From Trebonia sp963822615 (GTDB lineage: Bacteria > Actinomycetota > Actinomycetes > Streptosporangiales > Streptosporangiaceae), in the NCBI GenBank assembly GCA_963822615.1, contig CAWGIM010000006.1, positions 186,001 to 250,000 on the forward strand: 64,000 bases of DNA, written 5' to 3'. Below, one piece after another: positions 8,797-17,397 of the stretch (position 1 is its first letter; every line of letters begins with the position of its first letter). The notes beneath the pieces are model-generated. The model was not told the origin of the DNA and did not search any database. It was given only the letters and a program-made list of their open reading frames with translations. Made by a program: the position numbers and the translations under genes.

Positions 8797-9582
8797 CGGC
8801 GGCGACAGTAGCAGGCGCGGCGGCCAGCCCGCCGGCCGGGGCGCGGCCCGGGCGACGGGAAGGCCCCGGCCCGCCTTACCGGAAACACCGCGGCCTGACG
8901 GCTTTCGCTTTCAGCGATACCGGCCGACGGCTCGATATCAGGCCGGCGCGATATCGAACCGGTCCGATAACGCCGGGAACGCCTGCGGCGCGGGGCTAAT
9001 GGGCGCTGGCGAAGAAGGCTGGCAGCCGTAAGCGATACGGGAATAATTAGCTACTCTCCAGCTTCGCCGCCTTTGCCGCACACTCCACCGCACCGCCCAT
9101 GGTAGGGGCCCGTAATGCAGCCACCCGGAGCCCCCGTCATGAATACTCTGCGTGAACGCCCTTTTACCCTGCGCATTGCATCGTGCCTGGTCAGAGCGGC
9201 TTCCCCGGTGCAATCGAGGCAAGATCGGGGTGCACCTGACAACGATATCCAGGGTCGGGATTTCATCGCGACCAGGCAGTTTACAGAAATGTGACACAAC
9301 GCACAGTGAGGGGCACGAAACCCAGTGTTCTAGCCGCATTCGTGACTGAGCGGTAACGGTCTCGGCATTCATCGCGGGCTTTGCCAATAGCCGCAATGGC
9401 GGTTCCCGTGTAGTGTCCAGTCTTGCCCGGCGCTGATATCGCGCCATCCCCCATATGGGCAGCGTTCATACCCCCCACATCGGGTCGTCGCACCGGGCAT
9501 TCCTGCTGCCGGAGCCTCGCCAAAGGCGAGTCCGGGAGAACCCCAGCCGGGAGACCCAAGGCGGTAGTCATCAGGACCCGTC
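8797..9582. other. Long leader/intergenic region upstream of LysM gene
   Basis: This 786-base gap lies between the divergent agmatinase and LysM genes. It holds a CGATATC/GATATCG inverted repeat (8933-8939, 8950-8956) and, closer to the LysM gene (about 9420-9580), several GC-rich self-complementary stretches that could form a structured leader RNA. The canonical conserved strings of the cyclic-di-AMP riboswitch, often found before such genes, were looked for and not clearly seen. No protein-coding gene is supported. Confidence 0.4.
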
Positions 9583-10203
9583 GTGAGCCGAAAGGCCAAA
9601 CAGGAATTGTTCGCAGCACTTGCGCTTGCCGCCTACCTCGTACAGCCGGGCGACACGCTCTCCGGCATCGCCGCCAGCCATGGCGTCAGCCTCGCGGCCG
9701 TCGAGTCGGCAAACCCCCAGTTCAGCAACCCGAACCTCATCTTCGCGGGCCAGTCGGTGTCGATCCCTGGCGGATCGTCGGCGACGCAGGGCTCGACCGC
9801 CTCCTACGGCGCGTCGACCTACCACGCCCCCACCTACCACCAGTCCACCAGCGCTAGCAGCGGCAGCCAGGGCACGTCGTCCTACAGCTCGCCGTCGAGC
9901 ATTTCCAGCGCTACCACCAAGACCAGCACCACCGGCTCGTCGTCGGCGGCGACCGGCTCGTCCGGTTACTCGTCGGGCTCGCTGTCGGACATCCCCGGCG
10001 TGCCCCAGTCGTTCGCCGCCTGCGTGGCGTACCGGGAGTCGACCAACCTGCAGAACCCGGCCGCCAACGGCAACGCCTACGGCATCATCCCGGCCAGCGG
10101 GTACAACGTCTACGGCACGTCCATCGCGAACCAGAAGCAGGTGTTCGCGGAGCTGTACCAGAAGTACGGCAGCGCGCCCTGGGCGCCCTCGGACGGCTGC
10201 TAG
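9583..10203 (+). CDS. LysM protein with transglycosylase-like C-terminus
   Basis: A 206-residue protein with an N-terminal LysM peptidoglycan-binding domain (VQPGDTLSGIAASHGVSLAA, ending FAGQSVSIPGG). A roughly 80-residue Ser/Thr/Gly linker follows, then a C-terminal domain (FAACVAYRESTN ... YGIIPASGYNVYG) resembling the lysozyme-like domain of resuscitation-promoting factors and related hydrolases; the Glu in YRES is a candidate catalytic acid. The hydrophobic start (LFAALALAAYL) is short for a signal peptide and runs straight into LysM, so the export route is unclear. GTG 9583 is the first possible start after an in-frame stop. Likely role: cell-wall remodelling. Confidence 0.75.
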   Translation: MSRKAKQELFAALALAAYLVQPGDTLSGIAASHGVSLAAVESANPQFSNPNLIFAGQSVSIPGGSSATQGSTASYGASTYHAPTYHQSTSASSGSQGTSSYSSPSSISSATTKTSTTGSSSAATGSSGYSSGSLSDIPGVPQSFAACVAYRESTNLQNPAANGNAYGIIPASGYNVYGTSIANQKQVFAELYQKYGSAPWAPSDGC

Positions 10204-10221
10204 TCGCTAGCCCCCTCCCTG

Positions 10222-10254
10222 GCCCGGCCGGTCCCGTCACGGGACCGGCCGGGC
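10222..10254 (+). terminator. Strong GC hairpin terminator after LysM gene
   Basis: A 15-bp perfect stem (10222-10236 with 10240-10254) closes a 3-base loop and is followed by TTT. It lies 19 bases after the LysM stop codon and ends that transcript before the glycerate kinase gene. Confidence 0.85.
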
Positions 10255-10335
10255 TTTGCCGTCGGCGGTACCGCCCGGTTCCGCCGCGTACCGCCTCGTG
10301 GCGGCCGGCCGGTCACCGCTAGTAGCCTTGCCGGG

Positions 10336-11520
10336 GTGACCCCCCGCACTGGTTCCGCCCGCCCGATTGCCCCGCCGGACGGGACCGTGGTGATCGCGGC
10401 GGACAAGTTCAAGGGCAGCCTCGCCGCGGCCGAGGTGGCCGAGCGGGTAGCAGCCGGGCTCGCCCGCGGCGGGTTCACCGGGACGGCGGTGGCGGTGCCG
10501 GTGGCCGACGGCGGCGACGGGACGGTGGCGGCGGCGCTCGGGGCCGGCTTCCGCCGGGCCGAGGCGAAGGTGCACGGCCCGGCCGCGGACCTGGTCACCG
10601 CCGGGTACGCGCTGCGCGACCAGGTAGCCGTCATCGAGGCGGCGCAGGCCTGCGGCCTGACGCTGCTGCCACCGGGCCGGCTGGCGCCGCTGACCGCCAC
10701 CAGCCGCGGCGTCGGCGAGCTGATCCTGGCTGCCCGCCGGGCGGGTGCCCGGCGGATCGTGCTCGGCGTGGGCGGGGTGGCCACCACCGACGGCGGCGCC
10801 GGGATGCTGCAGGCGCTCGGCGCCCGGCTGACCGACGAGGCCGGCCGCGAGCTGCCGCCGGGCGGCGGGCCGCTCGCCCGGCTGGCCGCGGTTGACCTGG
10901 CCGGGCTGGCCGACCTCAGCGACGTGCAGTTCCTGCTCGCCTCCGACGTGGACAACCCGCTGCTCGGGCCGGCCGGCGCGGCGGCCGTGTACGGGCCGCA
11001 GAAGGGCGCCTCCCGCGACCAGGTGCCGCTGCTCGAGGCGGGGCTGCGCCGGTGGGCCGACCTGGCCGAGGCGGGCGCCGCTGAGCCGGGCGCGGTTCCC
11101 TGGCCGGTCCGGGACGCGCCGGGCGCGGGCGCGGCCGGCGGGCTCGGCTTCGCGGCGCTGCTGTTCCTCCGCGCGCGCATGCGGCCCGGTATCGAGCTGC
11201 TGCTCGACCTGGCCGGGTTCGGCACCCGGCTGGACGGCGCCCGGCTGGTGATCACCGGCGAAGGGTCGCTTGACGCGCAGACCCTGCACGGCAAGGCGCC
11301 GGTCGGGGTGGCCCGCGCGGCGGCCGCCCACCAGCCGCCGGTGCCGGTGGTGGCGGTGGCCGGGCGCTGCACGCTGACCGCCGCCCAGCTCCGGGCGGCC
11401 GGCATCGCCCGCGCCTACCCGCTCACCGGCATCGAGCCCGACCCGGCCCGGTGCATGGCGCAGGCGGGACCGCTGCTCGAGCTGCTGGCGGCGCGGATCG
11501 CGGCCGACTGGCTGGGCTGA
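10336..11520 (+). CDS. glxK: Glycerate 2-kinase
   Basis: A 394-residue GlxK/GarK-type kinase that phosphorylates D-glycerate to 2-phosphoglycerate. Family hallmarks in order are ADKFKGSL near residue 21, VADGGDGT (about 56), GVGGVATTDGGAGML (about 150), DVDNPLLGP (about 202) and ITGEGSLDAQT (about 310). GTG 10336 gives the usual length. The activity fits downstream of hydroxypyruvate isomerase (hyi, 9 kb upstream) in conversion of glyoxylate to glycolytic intermediates. It converges on a Nudix gene with 7 bases between the stops. Confidence 0.92.
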   Translation: MTPRTGSARPIAPPDGTVVIAADKFKGSLAAAEVAERVAAGLARGGFTGTAVAVPVADGGDGTVAAALGAGFRRAEAKVHGPAADLVTAGYALRDQVAVIEAAQACGLTLLPPGRLAPLTATSRGVGELILAARRAGARRIVLGVGGVATTDGGAGMLQALGARLTDEAGRELPPGGGPLARLAAVDLAGLADLSDVQFLLASDVDNPLLGPAGAAAVYGPQKGASRDQVPLLEAGLRRWADLAEAGAAEPGAVPWPVRDAPGAGAAGGLGFAALLFLRARMRPGIELLLDLAGFGTRLDGARLVITGEGSLDAQTLHGKAPVGVARAAAAHQPPVPVVAVAGRCTLTAAQLRAAGIARAYPLTGIEPDPARCMAQAGPLLELLAARIAADWLG

Positions 11521-11533
11521 CGACTGGTCAGCC
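11515..11533. terminator. Small hairpin spanning two convergent stop codons
   Basis: GGCTGAC (11515-11521) pairs with GTCAGCC (11527-11533) around a 5-base loop. The stem contains the stop of the glycerate kinase and abuts that of the Nudix gene, so it may act as a short bidirectional terminator. Confidence 0.45.
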
Positions 11534-12016
11534 GAGCGCGGTGAGCGTTTCCGCGGCGACCGTCTGGTTGTCGTCGGCGTAGGTGAAGACGGCGCGCAGC
11601 CGCTCGCCCGCCAGCACGCGGGGCAGCCAGCGCGGGGCGTCGTCCCACATCCGGTCGAACGGCAGCGCCGCGACCGGGAACCACTGCGGCCTGATCTCGT
11701 CGGTTTCCGCTGGCTGGCCGGTCCAGTGGGCGGCGGTGAAGACGGCGGCCTCCATGTCCCAGGCCGGGCGGGCCGGGAACAGGAAGGTGACGTGGGCCGC
11801 CTCGGTCAGCGCCGCCCGCTCGACGGTCAGCCCCGACTCTTCCTTTACCTCACGGGCGGCCGCCTCGGCGGCCGACTCACCCGGCTCCAGGTGGCCGCCG
11901 AGGCCGACCACCTTGCCCTGGCCGAGCCCGGTCTTCTTGTGGCCGAGCAGCACCCGGGGGGTGCCGTCGCCACCAGGTCCGGTCAGCAGGCACAGGCAGG
12001 TCGATCGAAGCGGCAC
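11528..12016 (-). CDS. Nudix hydrolase, MutT/MTH1-like
   Basis: A 162-residue Nudix protein. The box GX5EX7REUXEEXGU is complete: GGHLEPGES near residue 41 followed by REVKEESGL about 14 residues later. The DNQTV segment close to the C-terminus and the length suggest an oxidised-nucleotide diphosphatase of the 8-oxo-dGTP type, but substrate is not certain. It is the last gene of the minus-strand run beginning with steA, and a Nudix gene near steA/mctB-type genes is a common actinobacterial arrangement as I recall. Confidence 0.82.
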   Translation of the reverse strand: MPLRSTCLCLLTGPGGDGTPRVLLGHKKTGLGQGKVVGLGGHLEPGESAAEAAAREVKEESGLTVERAALTEAAHVTFLFPARPAWDMEAAVFTAAHWTGQPAETDEIRPQWFPVAALPFDRMWDDAPRWLPRVLAGERLRAVFTYADDNQTVAAETLTALG

Positions 12017-12076
12017 CGGACGATTATCGCAGACCGGACAGGCCGGGCAGCCCGGGCCCGGTCACCCGGGCCGCGG

Positions 12077-13516
12077 TCACCCGGGCCGCGGATAGGCGGA
12101 CCGGGCGTCGGCGGACCGGGCGTAGGCGGACAGGGCAGCCGCGACCGCGTCCCCGGCCGTGGGCAGGGCGGCCGCCCGCCGGCCGGCCGCGGCGCTGAGC
12201 CGGGCGGACAGCGCGGCGTCGCCGAGCACCGCGCGGACCGCGTCCGCCAGCGCCGCCGGGTCATCCGGGGGGACCAGCACGGCGGCGTCATCCCCGGTCA
12301 GCGCGGGCACCCCGCCGACCCGGGTGGCGACCACCGGCCTGCCTGCCCGCAGTGCCTCCTGCAGGACCAGCGGCTGGCCTTCCCACCGGCTCGGCAGCAC
12401 GAACACCGCCGCCGCGGCCAGCAGGGCGGGAACGTCGGCCGCGTGACCGGGAAAAATCGCGTCCACCCCGCGGGCGGCGGCCCGGGCCCGCAGGCCGGCC
12501 GCGAGGGGCCCGTCCCCCGCGATCACCAGGGCGGGCCGCGGGTCAAGGTCCCGCCAGCGGGCGGCGGCGTCGATGAGCGTGCCGAACCCCTTCTGCGCGG
12601 CCAGCCCGGCCGCGAGCACGACCGGGCGGCCCGGCGGCCAGCCGTCGGGGCGGGCAGGCGGCGGCTGGCCGGGAGGCACGCCCGGCCAGGAGGGCGAGGT
12701 GGCCCCGGACGGCCAGCGGTACGGGGCGGGTGAGCCGCCCGGCCCGGGCGCGGCGATGACCGCCCGGCCCACCCGGCGGGCGCCAGCGCGGGCCATCCGC
12801 TGTTCCAGGTCGGCTGACACGCACAGCACCTGGTCCGCGCGGCGGGCGACGACCCGTTCGAGCAGCCGGTAAACCGCGCCCGCGGCCCGCCCGCCGGGCG
12901 GCGCGTTGTGCACGGTGACCACCAGCCCGGGCCGGGGCCGGCCGGGGGCACCTGGAAGCACCAGCGCCAGCGCGGCCAGCGCGCCCGCCCGCATCCCGTG
13001 TGCGTGGACGACGTGGGGGGCGCGAGGGACGCGAGGGACGCTAGGGGTGTGAGGGACTTGAGGGACGTTAGGGGTGTGGGGGGCACGAGGGATGCTAAGG
13101 GTGTGGGGGGTGCGAGGGGTGTGAGGGGTACGAGGGGTTTTGGGAGTGAAGGGGACGCGGATGACGGGGGCGCGCGGGTGAGCGGAACCGCCCGAGCCGT
13201 CCGGCCAGTCGCCCCGCAGCAGCCGCCCCAGGCGCGCCAGCACCGCCAGGTCACCCGCCCGCGGCCGGTCGCCGATCTCTACCGCGACGAACGACACCGC
13301 ACCAGTCGACACCGCACCAGTCGACACCGTGCCCAGGGACGAGAACGCGAACCGTGCCCCGGCCGCGGCGGGCCCGGCCACCGTGACCGCGATCCCCTGG
13401 CCGGCCAGCCCGGCCGCCAGCATCCGGACGTGCGCCCCGGTCCCGCCCGCGCTGCTGCCGAGCACCAGCGTCACCCGCTGGGGCGGGCGCGGCGCGCCGG
13501 CCGCCGGGCTGGTCAC
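12077..13516 (-). CDS. GT4-type glycosyltransferase with internal PT/PH repeat insert
   Basis: A 479-residue GT-B glycosyltransferase. The N-terminal half has LVLGSSAGGTGAHVRML and, after an insert, VVHAHGMRAG. The C-terminal half has VVLAAGLAAQKGFGTLIDA, IAGDGPL and the E-x7-E region SRWEGQPLVLQEALRAGRP. Between residues of about 120 and 170 lies a low-complexity insert of Pro-X-X triplets (PRTPHTPRTPHT, PNVPQVPHT and so on), encoded by 9-base DNA repeats at 13013-13146. The insert sits just before the VVHAH strand. GTG 13516 follows the upstream flippase stop by 3 bases, so it belongs to the steA operon. It probably acts on a lipid-linked envelope sugar; the donor is unknown. Confidence 0.8.
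   Translation of the reverse strand: MTSPAAGAPRPPQRVTLVLGSSAGGTGAHVRMLAAGLAGQGIAVTVAGPAAAGARFAFSSLGTVSTGAVSTGAVSFVAVEIGDRPRAGDLAVLARLGRLLRGDWPDGSGGSAHPRAPVIRVPFTPKTPRTPHTPRTPHTLSIPRAPHTPNVPQVPHTPSVPRVPRAPHVVHAHGMRAGALAALALVLPGAPGRPRPGLVVTVHNAPPGGRAAGAVYRLLERVVARRADQVLCVSADLEQRMARAGARRVGRAVIAAPGPGGSPAPYRWPSGATSPSWPGVPPGQPPPARPDGWPPGRPVVLAAGLAAQKGFGTLIDAAARWRDLDPRPALVIAGDGPLAAGLRARAAARGVDAIFPGHAADVPALLAAAAVFVLPSRWEGQPLVLQEALRAGRPVVATRVGGVPALTGDDAAVLVPPDDPAALADAVRAVLGDAALSARLSAAAGRRAAALPTAGDAVAAALSAYARSADARSAYPRPG
13013..13146. repeat. 9-bp tandem repeat array inside the GT4 gene
   Basis: About 15 imperfect copies of a 9-base unit of the form RYKAGGGRY (for example GCGAGGGAC, GCTAGGGGT, GTGAGGGAC) run head to tail. 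Because the unit is a multiple of three, the reading frame of the glycosyltransferase is kept and a Pro-rich triplet repeat is produced. Confidence 0.85.
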
Positions 13517-13519
13517 GGC

Positions 13520-15203
13520 TCAGGCCGAGGGCCGGGCGCGGAGCCGGGACAGCGAGGCCCGCAGGTCGCCGCCGTCCAGGCTGAGCACGACGGCCGCGAA
13601 CACGCCGCTGACCACCAGCGCCACCAGCACCGACAGTCCCACGTTGGCCAGGAAGGCGCCGCCCGGGAGAGCAGGCACGGCCGAGGAGATGACGGCGGCC
13701 AGGGCCCAGCCGGCCGCCGCGCCCGCCACGCACCCGGCCAGCCCGGCCAGCACCGCCCGGGGGACGCCGTGCACCGCGGCCGGCCCCCGTTCGCGGTGCA
13801 CCAGGATCAGCAGCGCGATCCCGGACACGGTGAGCCCGAAGGTGGTGCCGAGCCCCAGCACCGGCACTACCCGGGCAGGCGGGACGAACGGCACGATCGC
13901 CAGCGTCGGCCGCGATCACCAGCAGCCAGCCGCCCGCGACGGCCACCGCCGGGGCACGGTTGCGGTGCAGCGCGTACAGCACCCGGGACAGGTTGGCGGA
14001 GAGCCCGTAGCCGACCAGCGCGGGCGCGAAGGCGGCCAGGGCGACCGCGAGCACCGCCGCCGTGTCCGGGGAGCGGGACTCGAAGACCCGCGCGATCGGC
14101 TCGCGCGCGCCGATCAGCACCGCCGCGCCGAGGAACGAGGCGACCAGGACCGCCCGGGTGGCGGCGGCCGCGGTCAGGTCGAACCCGGCCGGCGCCTGGC
14201 CGGCCGTGGTGTCGTGGGCCGACAGGGCCGGGAAGGCGCTGGTCGCGATCGGTATCACCAGCACCGCGAACGGCACCACGAACACCGCCCAGGCGAACCC
14301 GTAGATGACCAGCGACCCGCTGGTGCCGTAGCGGTTGGCGAGCACGATGACGACGGCGACGGCGGCGTCCTGCGCGACCAGCGCGGCCACCCCGGCCAGG
14401 GCCAGCCGCCGCACCCGGGCGCCCACCCCGGGCGGGAAGCGCAGGGTCGGGCGCGCGCCCAGGCCCTGCCGCCAGGCCGGGATGACGGCGGTCGCCACCA
14501 GCGCGAGCACCCCCAGCGTGGTCCCGCCGGACAGCAGGTACTCAGCCCGCGGCGGCAGCTCGGCCAGCCGGTTCACGTACGCGCCGCCGACCGCCCCGAA
14601 CGCGGTGTAGGCGCCGATCACCACCAGCGACGACAGCAGCGGGGCGAAGGCGGGCGGGCCGAACCGGCGGTGCGACTGCAAGATCCCGTACAGCACCGCT
14701 GCCAGCCCGTACAGCAGCACCTGGGGCGCGAACACGATCAGCATCCGGGCGCCGACCCCGGCTAGCGGCCCGTGCGGGCAGCCGGCCGGGTCGGACACCA
14801 GCGCGCTGACGATCGGGTGCGCGGCCAGCGCGAGGGCCGCGCTGACCGGCACCAGCAGCAGCACCGTCCAGGTCAGCAGGGCCGAGGTGATCTGCCTGGC
14901 AACGGCGCCCGCCGCCGGGCCGGCGTCGGTCAGGGCGATCCCGGCCGGGCGGGCGAGCACCGGGACGACGACCGAGGACAACGCGCCGCCGAGCACGATG
15001 TCGTAGATGATGTTGGGCACCATGTTGGCCGTGGTGTAGGCGGTGCCGAGGCAGGTGGTGCCCACGGTGTGCGCGAAGACTACTTGCCGGGCGAACCCGA
15101 CGAGGCGCGCGACCACGGTGATGACGCCGATCAGCACCGCCGCCCGCCCGATGCCCTCCCGCTGCCGCCGCCCCGCGTCGCGCTCGGCCAGGTCGCGGCT
15201 CAC
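13520..15203 (-). pseudogene. MurJ/MviN-like lipid flippase, frameshifted
   Basis: A MATE-like flippase of the MurJ family, about 560 residues if repaired, with some 14 hydrophobic segments. The N-terminus (RAAVLIGVITVVARLVGFARQ ... NMVPNIIYDIVLGGALSSVVVPVL) is characteristic. The frame changes near 13904: one extra base converts VIAAD-LAIVPFVPP into a basic nonsense sequence. Removing it joins the N-terminal 430 residues to the last 125 (hydrophobic, ending RLRARPSA at 13520). It starts at GTG 15203, overlapping the MraY-like stop by 4 bases, and is followed 3 bases on by the glycosyltransferase. Otherwise intact, so either a sequencing error or a recent mutation. In actinobacteria this is usually a second MurJ-type paralogue rather than the essential one. 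Confidence 0.8.
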
Positions 15204-16354
15204 GGCTCCTGGCGCGGGCGTGACTTCAGCAAGGCCACGACCCAGGATCCCGAACGGGTGCGGCTGACCGTGTCCGCGCCCCGCCGGTGCCTGCCCGGCC
15301 GGCGGCGCCGCTCGGCGGCCGTCTCTTCCACCGTCGCCGCGGTGCCCTCCTGGCCAGGGGCGGCGGGGGCGCCGTCCTCGGCCGCGCTCGCGGCGGCGGT
15401 GGCGGCCGCGGGCAGCGGCGCGCGGCGGCCGAGCATGTCCAGCCAGTGCAGCGGCGGGGTGGCCGCGATGACCTTCGTGAAGCTGACCTTCTCACTGGTC
15501 AGGGTGAGCGCGGCGATCCCCGCCAGCAGCAGGGCGCGGCCGCGCCACGGCAGCGACCGGGCGGCCGCCGCGCCGAGCAGCGCGCCGAGCGCGTTGGCGC
15601 CCGCGTCGCCGAGCATGGCCCGTTCGCCCAGGTCCTCGGGCAGCAGCGCCAGGGCGGCCCCGGTCGGCGCGGCGAGGGCGGCCAGGGTCAGCCGCACCCG
15701 TTCGGGATCCTGGGTTGTGGCTTTTGCCGTTGCCGGTGCTGGCTGGCCGGCCACCGGGTCGCCGGTTAGCGCGCCGCCGGCCGCGATCAGCCCGGCCGAC
15801 AGCGTCGCGACCTTGATCGCCCGGCCGGGCCGCAGGTCAAACAGGTTGAGCAGGTTGGCGCCGCCGGCGATCAGGCCCGCGTTGACGGCCACGTCGGCCA
15901 GGCCGGACGGGGCACCGCCGGAGGGGTTACCGGCCGCTAGCTGGCGGCGCTCGAGCAGGGCGGCGGTGGCGCCGGTGGCGGCCAGGCCGGCCAGCTTCAC
16001 GGTGCCGGTGGTCACCTCGCCGCGGGCGAGCGCGCCCAGGTGGCCGCGCAGGCCGCGCCGTTTCCCCGAGCCGCGCAGGTCATCGAGCAAGCCGAAGCCG
16101 AGCGCGCCGAGTCCGGCCACCGCGAACGGCAGGTCCCCCGGCCGGCCGGCCACCGCCCCGAGTGACAAGGCCGGGCCTTCCAGCAGGTTGACCAGCTCGC
16201 CCCGGTGGTTGGTCCTCACCCAGGTCTTCTCCCCGGCCGGCGGGTACCGCCGGAGCAGGGCGTAGGCGCAGCGGGCGGCGCAGGCGCCGGCCAGCGCGCC
16301 GGCGAGCGGGCCGGCCAGCGGGCGGGCCAGGGCTCGTGCCGGGCGGCTGCCCAT
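15200..16354 (-). CDS. MraY/WecA-like phosphoglycosyltransferase, membrane
   Basis: A 384-residue polytopic protein with relics of the polyprenyl-phosphate phosphosugar transferase motifs: FGLLDDLRGSGKRRGLRGH near residue 87 (the DD pair), GGANLLNLFDLRPGRA near 160 (the N-x-x-N-x-x-D motif) and LGDAGANALGALLGA near 245. This suggests transfer of a UDP-linked sugar phosphate to a polyprenol or a degenerate relative. The last 70 residues are Ala/Arg-rich and end in VSRTRSGSWVV, which is coded by one arm of a 39-base inverted repeat whose other arm codes TTQDPERVRL within the same gene. It overlaps mctB by one base and the flippase by four. Confidence 0.7.
   Translation of the reverse strand: MGSRPARALARPLAGPLAGALAGACAARCAYALLRRYPPAGEKTWVRTNHRGELVNLLEGPALSLGAVAGRPGDLPFAVAGLGALGFGLLDDLRGSGKRRGLRGHLGALARGEVTTGTVKLAGLAATGATAALLERRQLAAGNPSGGAPSGLADVAVNAGLIAGGANLLNLFDLRPGRAIKVATLSAGLIAAGGALTGDPVAGQPAPATAKATTQDPERVRLTLAALAAPTGAALALLPEDLGERAMLGDAGANALGALLGAAAARSLPWRGRALLLAGIAALTLTSEKVSFTKVIAATPPLHWLDMLGRRAPLPAAATAAASAAEDGAPAAPGQEGTAATVEETAAERRRRPGRHRRGADTVSRTRSGSWVVALLKSRPRQEP
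15231..15724. repeat. 39-bp inverted repeat pair within the MraY-like gene
   Basis: Arms 15231-15269 and 15686-15724 are reverse complements over 39 bases with two mismatches, separated by 416 bases. The shared core reads ACCCAGGATCCCGAACGGGT. Both arms lie inside the same open reading frame. Confidence 0.9.
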
Positions 16355-17397
16355 TACTTGTTACCCACGGTCTTCTTGGCCTTTCCCGTTGCCTTCGTGC
16401 TGGGCGAGACGGACGGGGAAGCCGTCACGCTCGGCACAGGCAACGGTACCGGGCTGACCGCGGATGCGCCGGAAATACCGTAGCTATTGGGCTTTTCGCC
16501 CCCCGCCTGGCTGGCCAGGGCCCAGATCGAGGAGATCTGCCCGAGCGTGGTGTCCGCGTTGTCGACGCTGGACACCTGGCTGGACACGCTGCTGCCGCGC
16601 AGCACCGAGATCGCGCTGCCGGATGCGGCCGAGCCGCTGACCGAGCCGGTGACCACGGTGGCGGCGCTCGCGCCGGCGAACTGCCCCGCGATCGCCAGCA
16701 GCACCTCGTTGGCCGGGTCGGACGAGCCGTCGGAGGGGGCCGACTGCGGGGTGACGATCACCGCCAGGGTGGCCCGGTCGGTGACCGCGCCGCTGACGGT
16801 CAGGTAGCCGGCCTGCGCGTAGGCCTGCAGCAGCAGCTGCGCCTGGGCGGCGGTCAGCCCGGCCGCGCCGGTGGTCTTGTCCAGGATGGCGGTGGCGATG
16901 AGCTGCGCGGCCTGCTGCTGGTAGATGGCCTTGGCGTCGGTGGTGGGGGCCAGCGCGGTGTCGTCGGCCGCCGCCAGCTGGCCGTTGACGCTGTTCAGGT
17001 TGGCCAGGGTGGTGCCGGTGAGGTCGTTGAACTTGGGCTGCAGCGCGACCGTGCCGGTGACCGTGGCCCCGGCCAGCCCGGCCGCCTGCTTGATGCCGCT
17101 GATGATGCCCGACGGGGCGCCCGGCTCGGTCACCAGGACGAGCCGGTCGCCCGGCAGCATCCCGGTGACCAGCTTCGACTCGGCCGTGCGGAGGAACGTG
17201 TCGCTGGCGTTGGACAGCGCCGCGTAGCTGTCGCGCTGCGCTCCGGCCGCCGTCAGCTGGTTCTTCAGCGAGTTGGAGGACGACTGCAGCGCGTCGATGG
17301 TGGTGCCCTGCAGCTCGGTCGAGCCGAGCACGATGCCGATGGCAAGCGCCAGGAACACGGCGACGATGGAGACGAGGTGGTAGCGGAAGTCGATCAC
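16354..17397 (-). CDS. mctB: MctB/SteB-type envelope protein
   Basis: A 347-residue protein with a single N-terminal membrane anchor (FRYHLVSIVAVFLALAIGIV, residues 4-23) and the family start MIDFRYHLVS. A long extracytoplasmic domain follows, then a Ser/Pro/Lys-rich tail. Homologues are annotated as copper transporter MctB in mycobacteria and as SteB, partner of SteA, in corynebacteria. Its GTG start overlaps the steA stop (GTGA), which favours the SteA-SteB pair working in cell separation. Copper export remains possible; no Cys/Met-rich metal motif is obvious. Confidence 0.85.
   Translation of the reverse strand: MIDFRYHLVSIVAVFLALAIGIVLGSTELQGTTIDALQSSSNSLKNQLTAAGAQRDSYAALSNASDTFLRTAESKLVTGMLPGDRLVLVTEPGAPSGIISGIKQAAGLAGATVTGTVALQPKFNDLTGTTLANLNSVNGQLAAADDTALAPTTDAKAIYQQQAAQLIATAILDKTTGAAGLTAAQAQLLLQAYAQAGYLTVSGAVTDRATLAVIVTPQSAPSDGSSDPANEVLLAIAGQFAGASAATVVTGSVSGSAASGSAISVLRGSSVSSQVSSVDNADTTLGQISSIWALASQAGGEKPNSYGISGASAVSPVPLPVPSVTASPSVSPSTKATGKAKKTVGNK

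Noticed and set aside
9420..9600. Cyclic-di-AMP (ydaO-type) riboswitch before the LysM gene
   Set aside because: Context fits, but the conserved strings expected near the 3' end of that riboswitch are not clearly present; only a GGACCCGTC stretch is vaguely similar. Reported only as a possible leader.
12908..14765. Long plus-strand frames opposite the glycosyltransferase and flippase genes
   Set aside because: Composition is Arg/Pro/Gly/His-rich without any domain; they mirror the real minus-strand genes.
16354..17397. Confident assignment of MctB as a copper exporter
   Set aside because: No metal-binding cluster is visible and the context is steA, so a cell-separation role is at least as likely.
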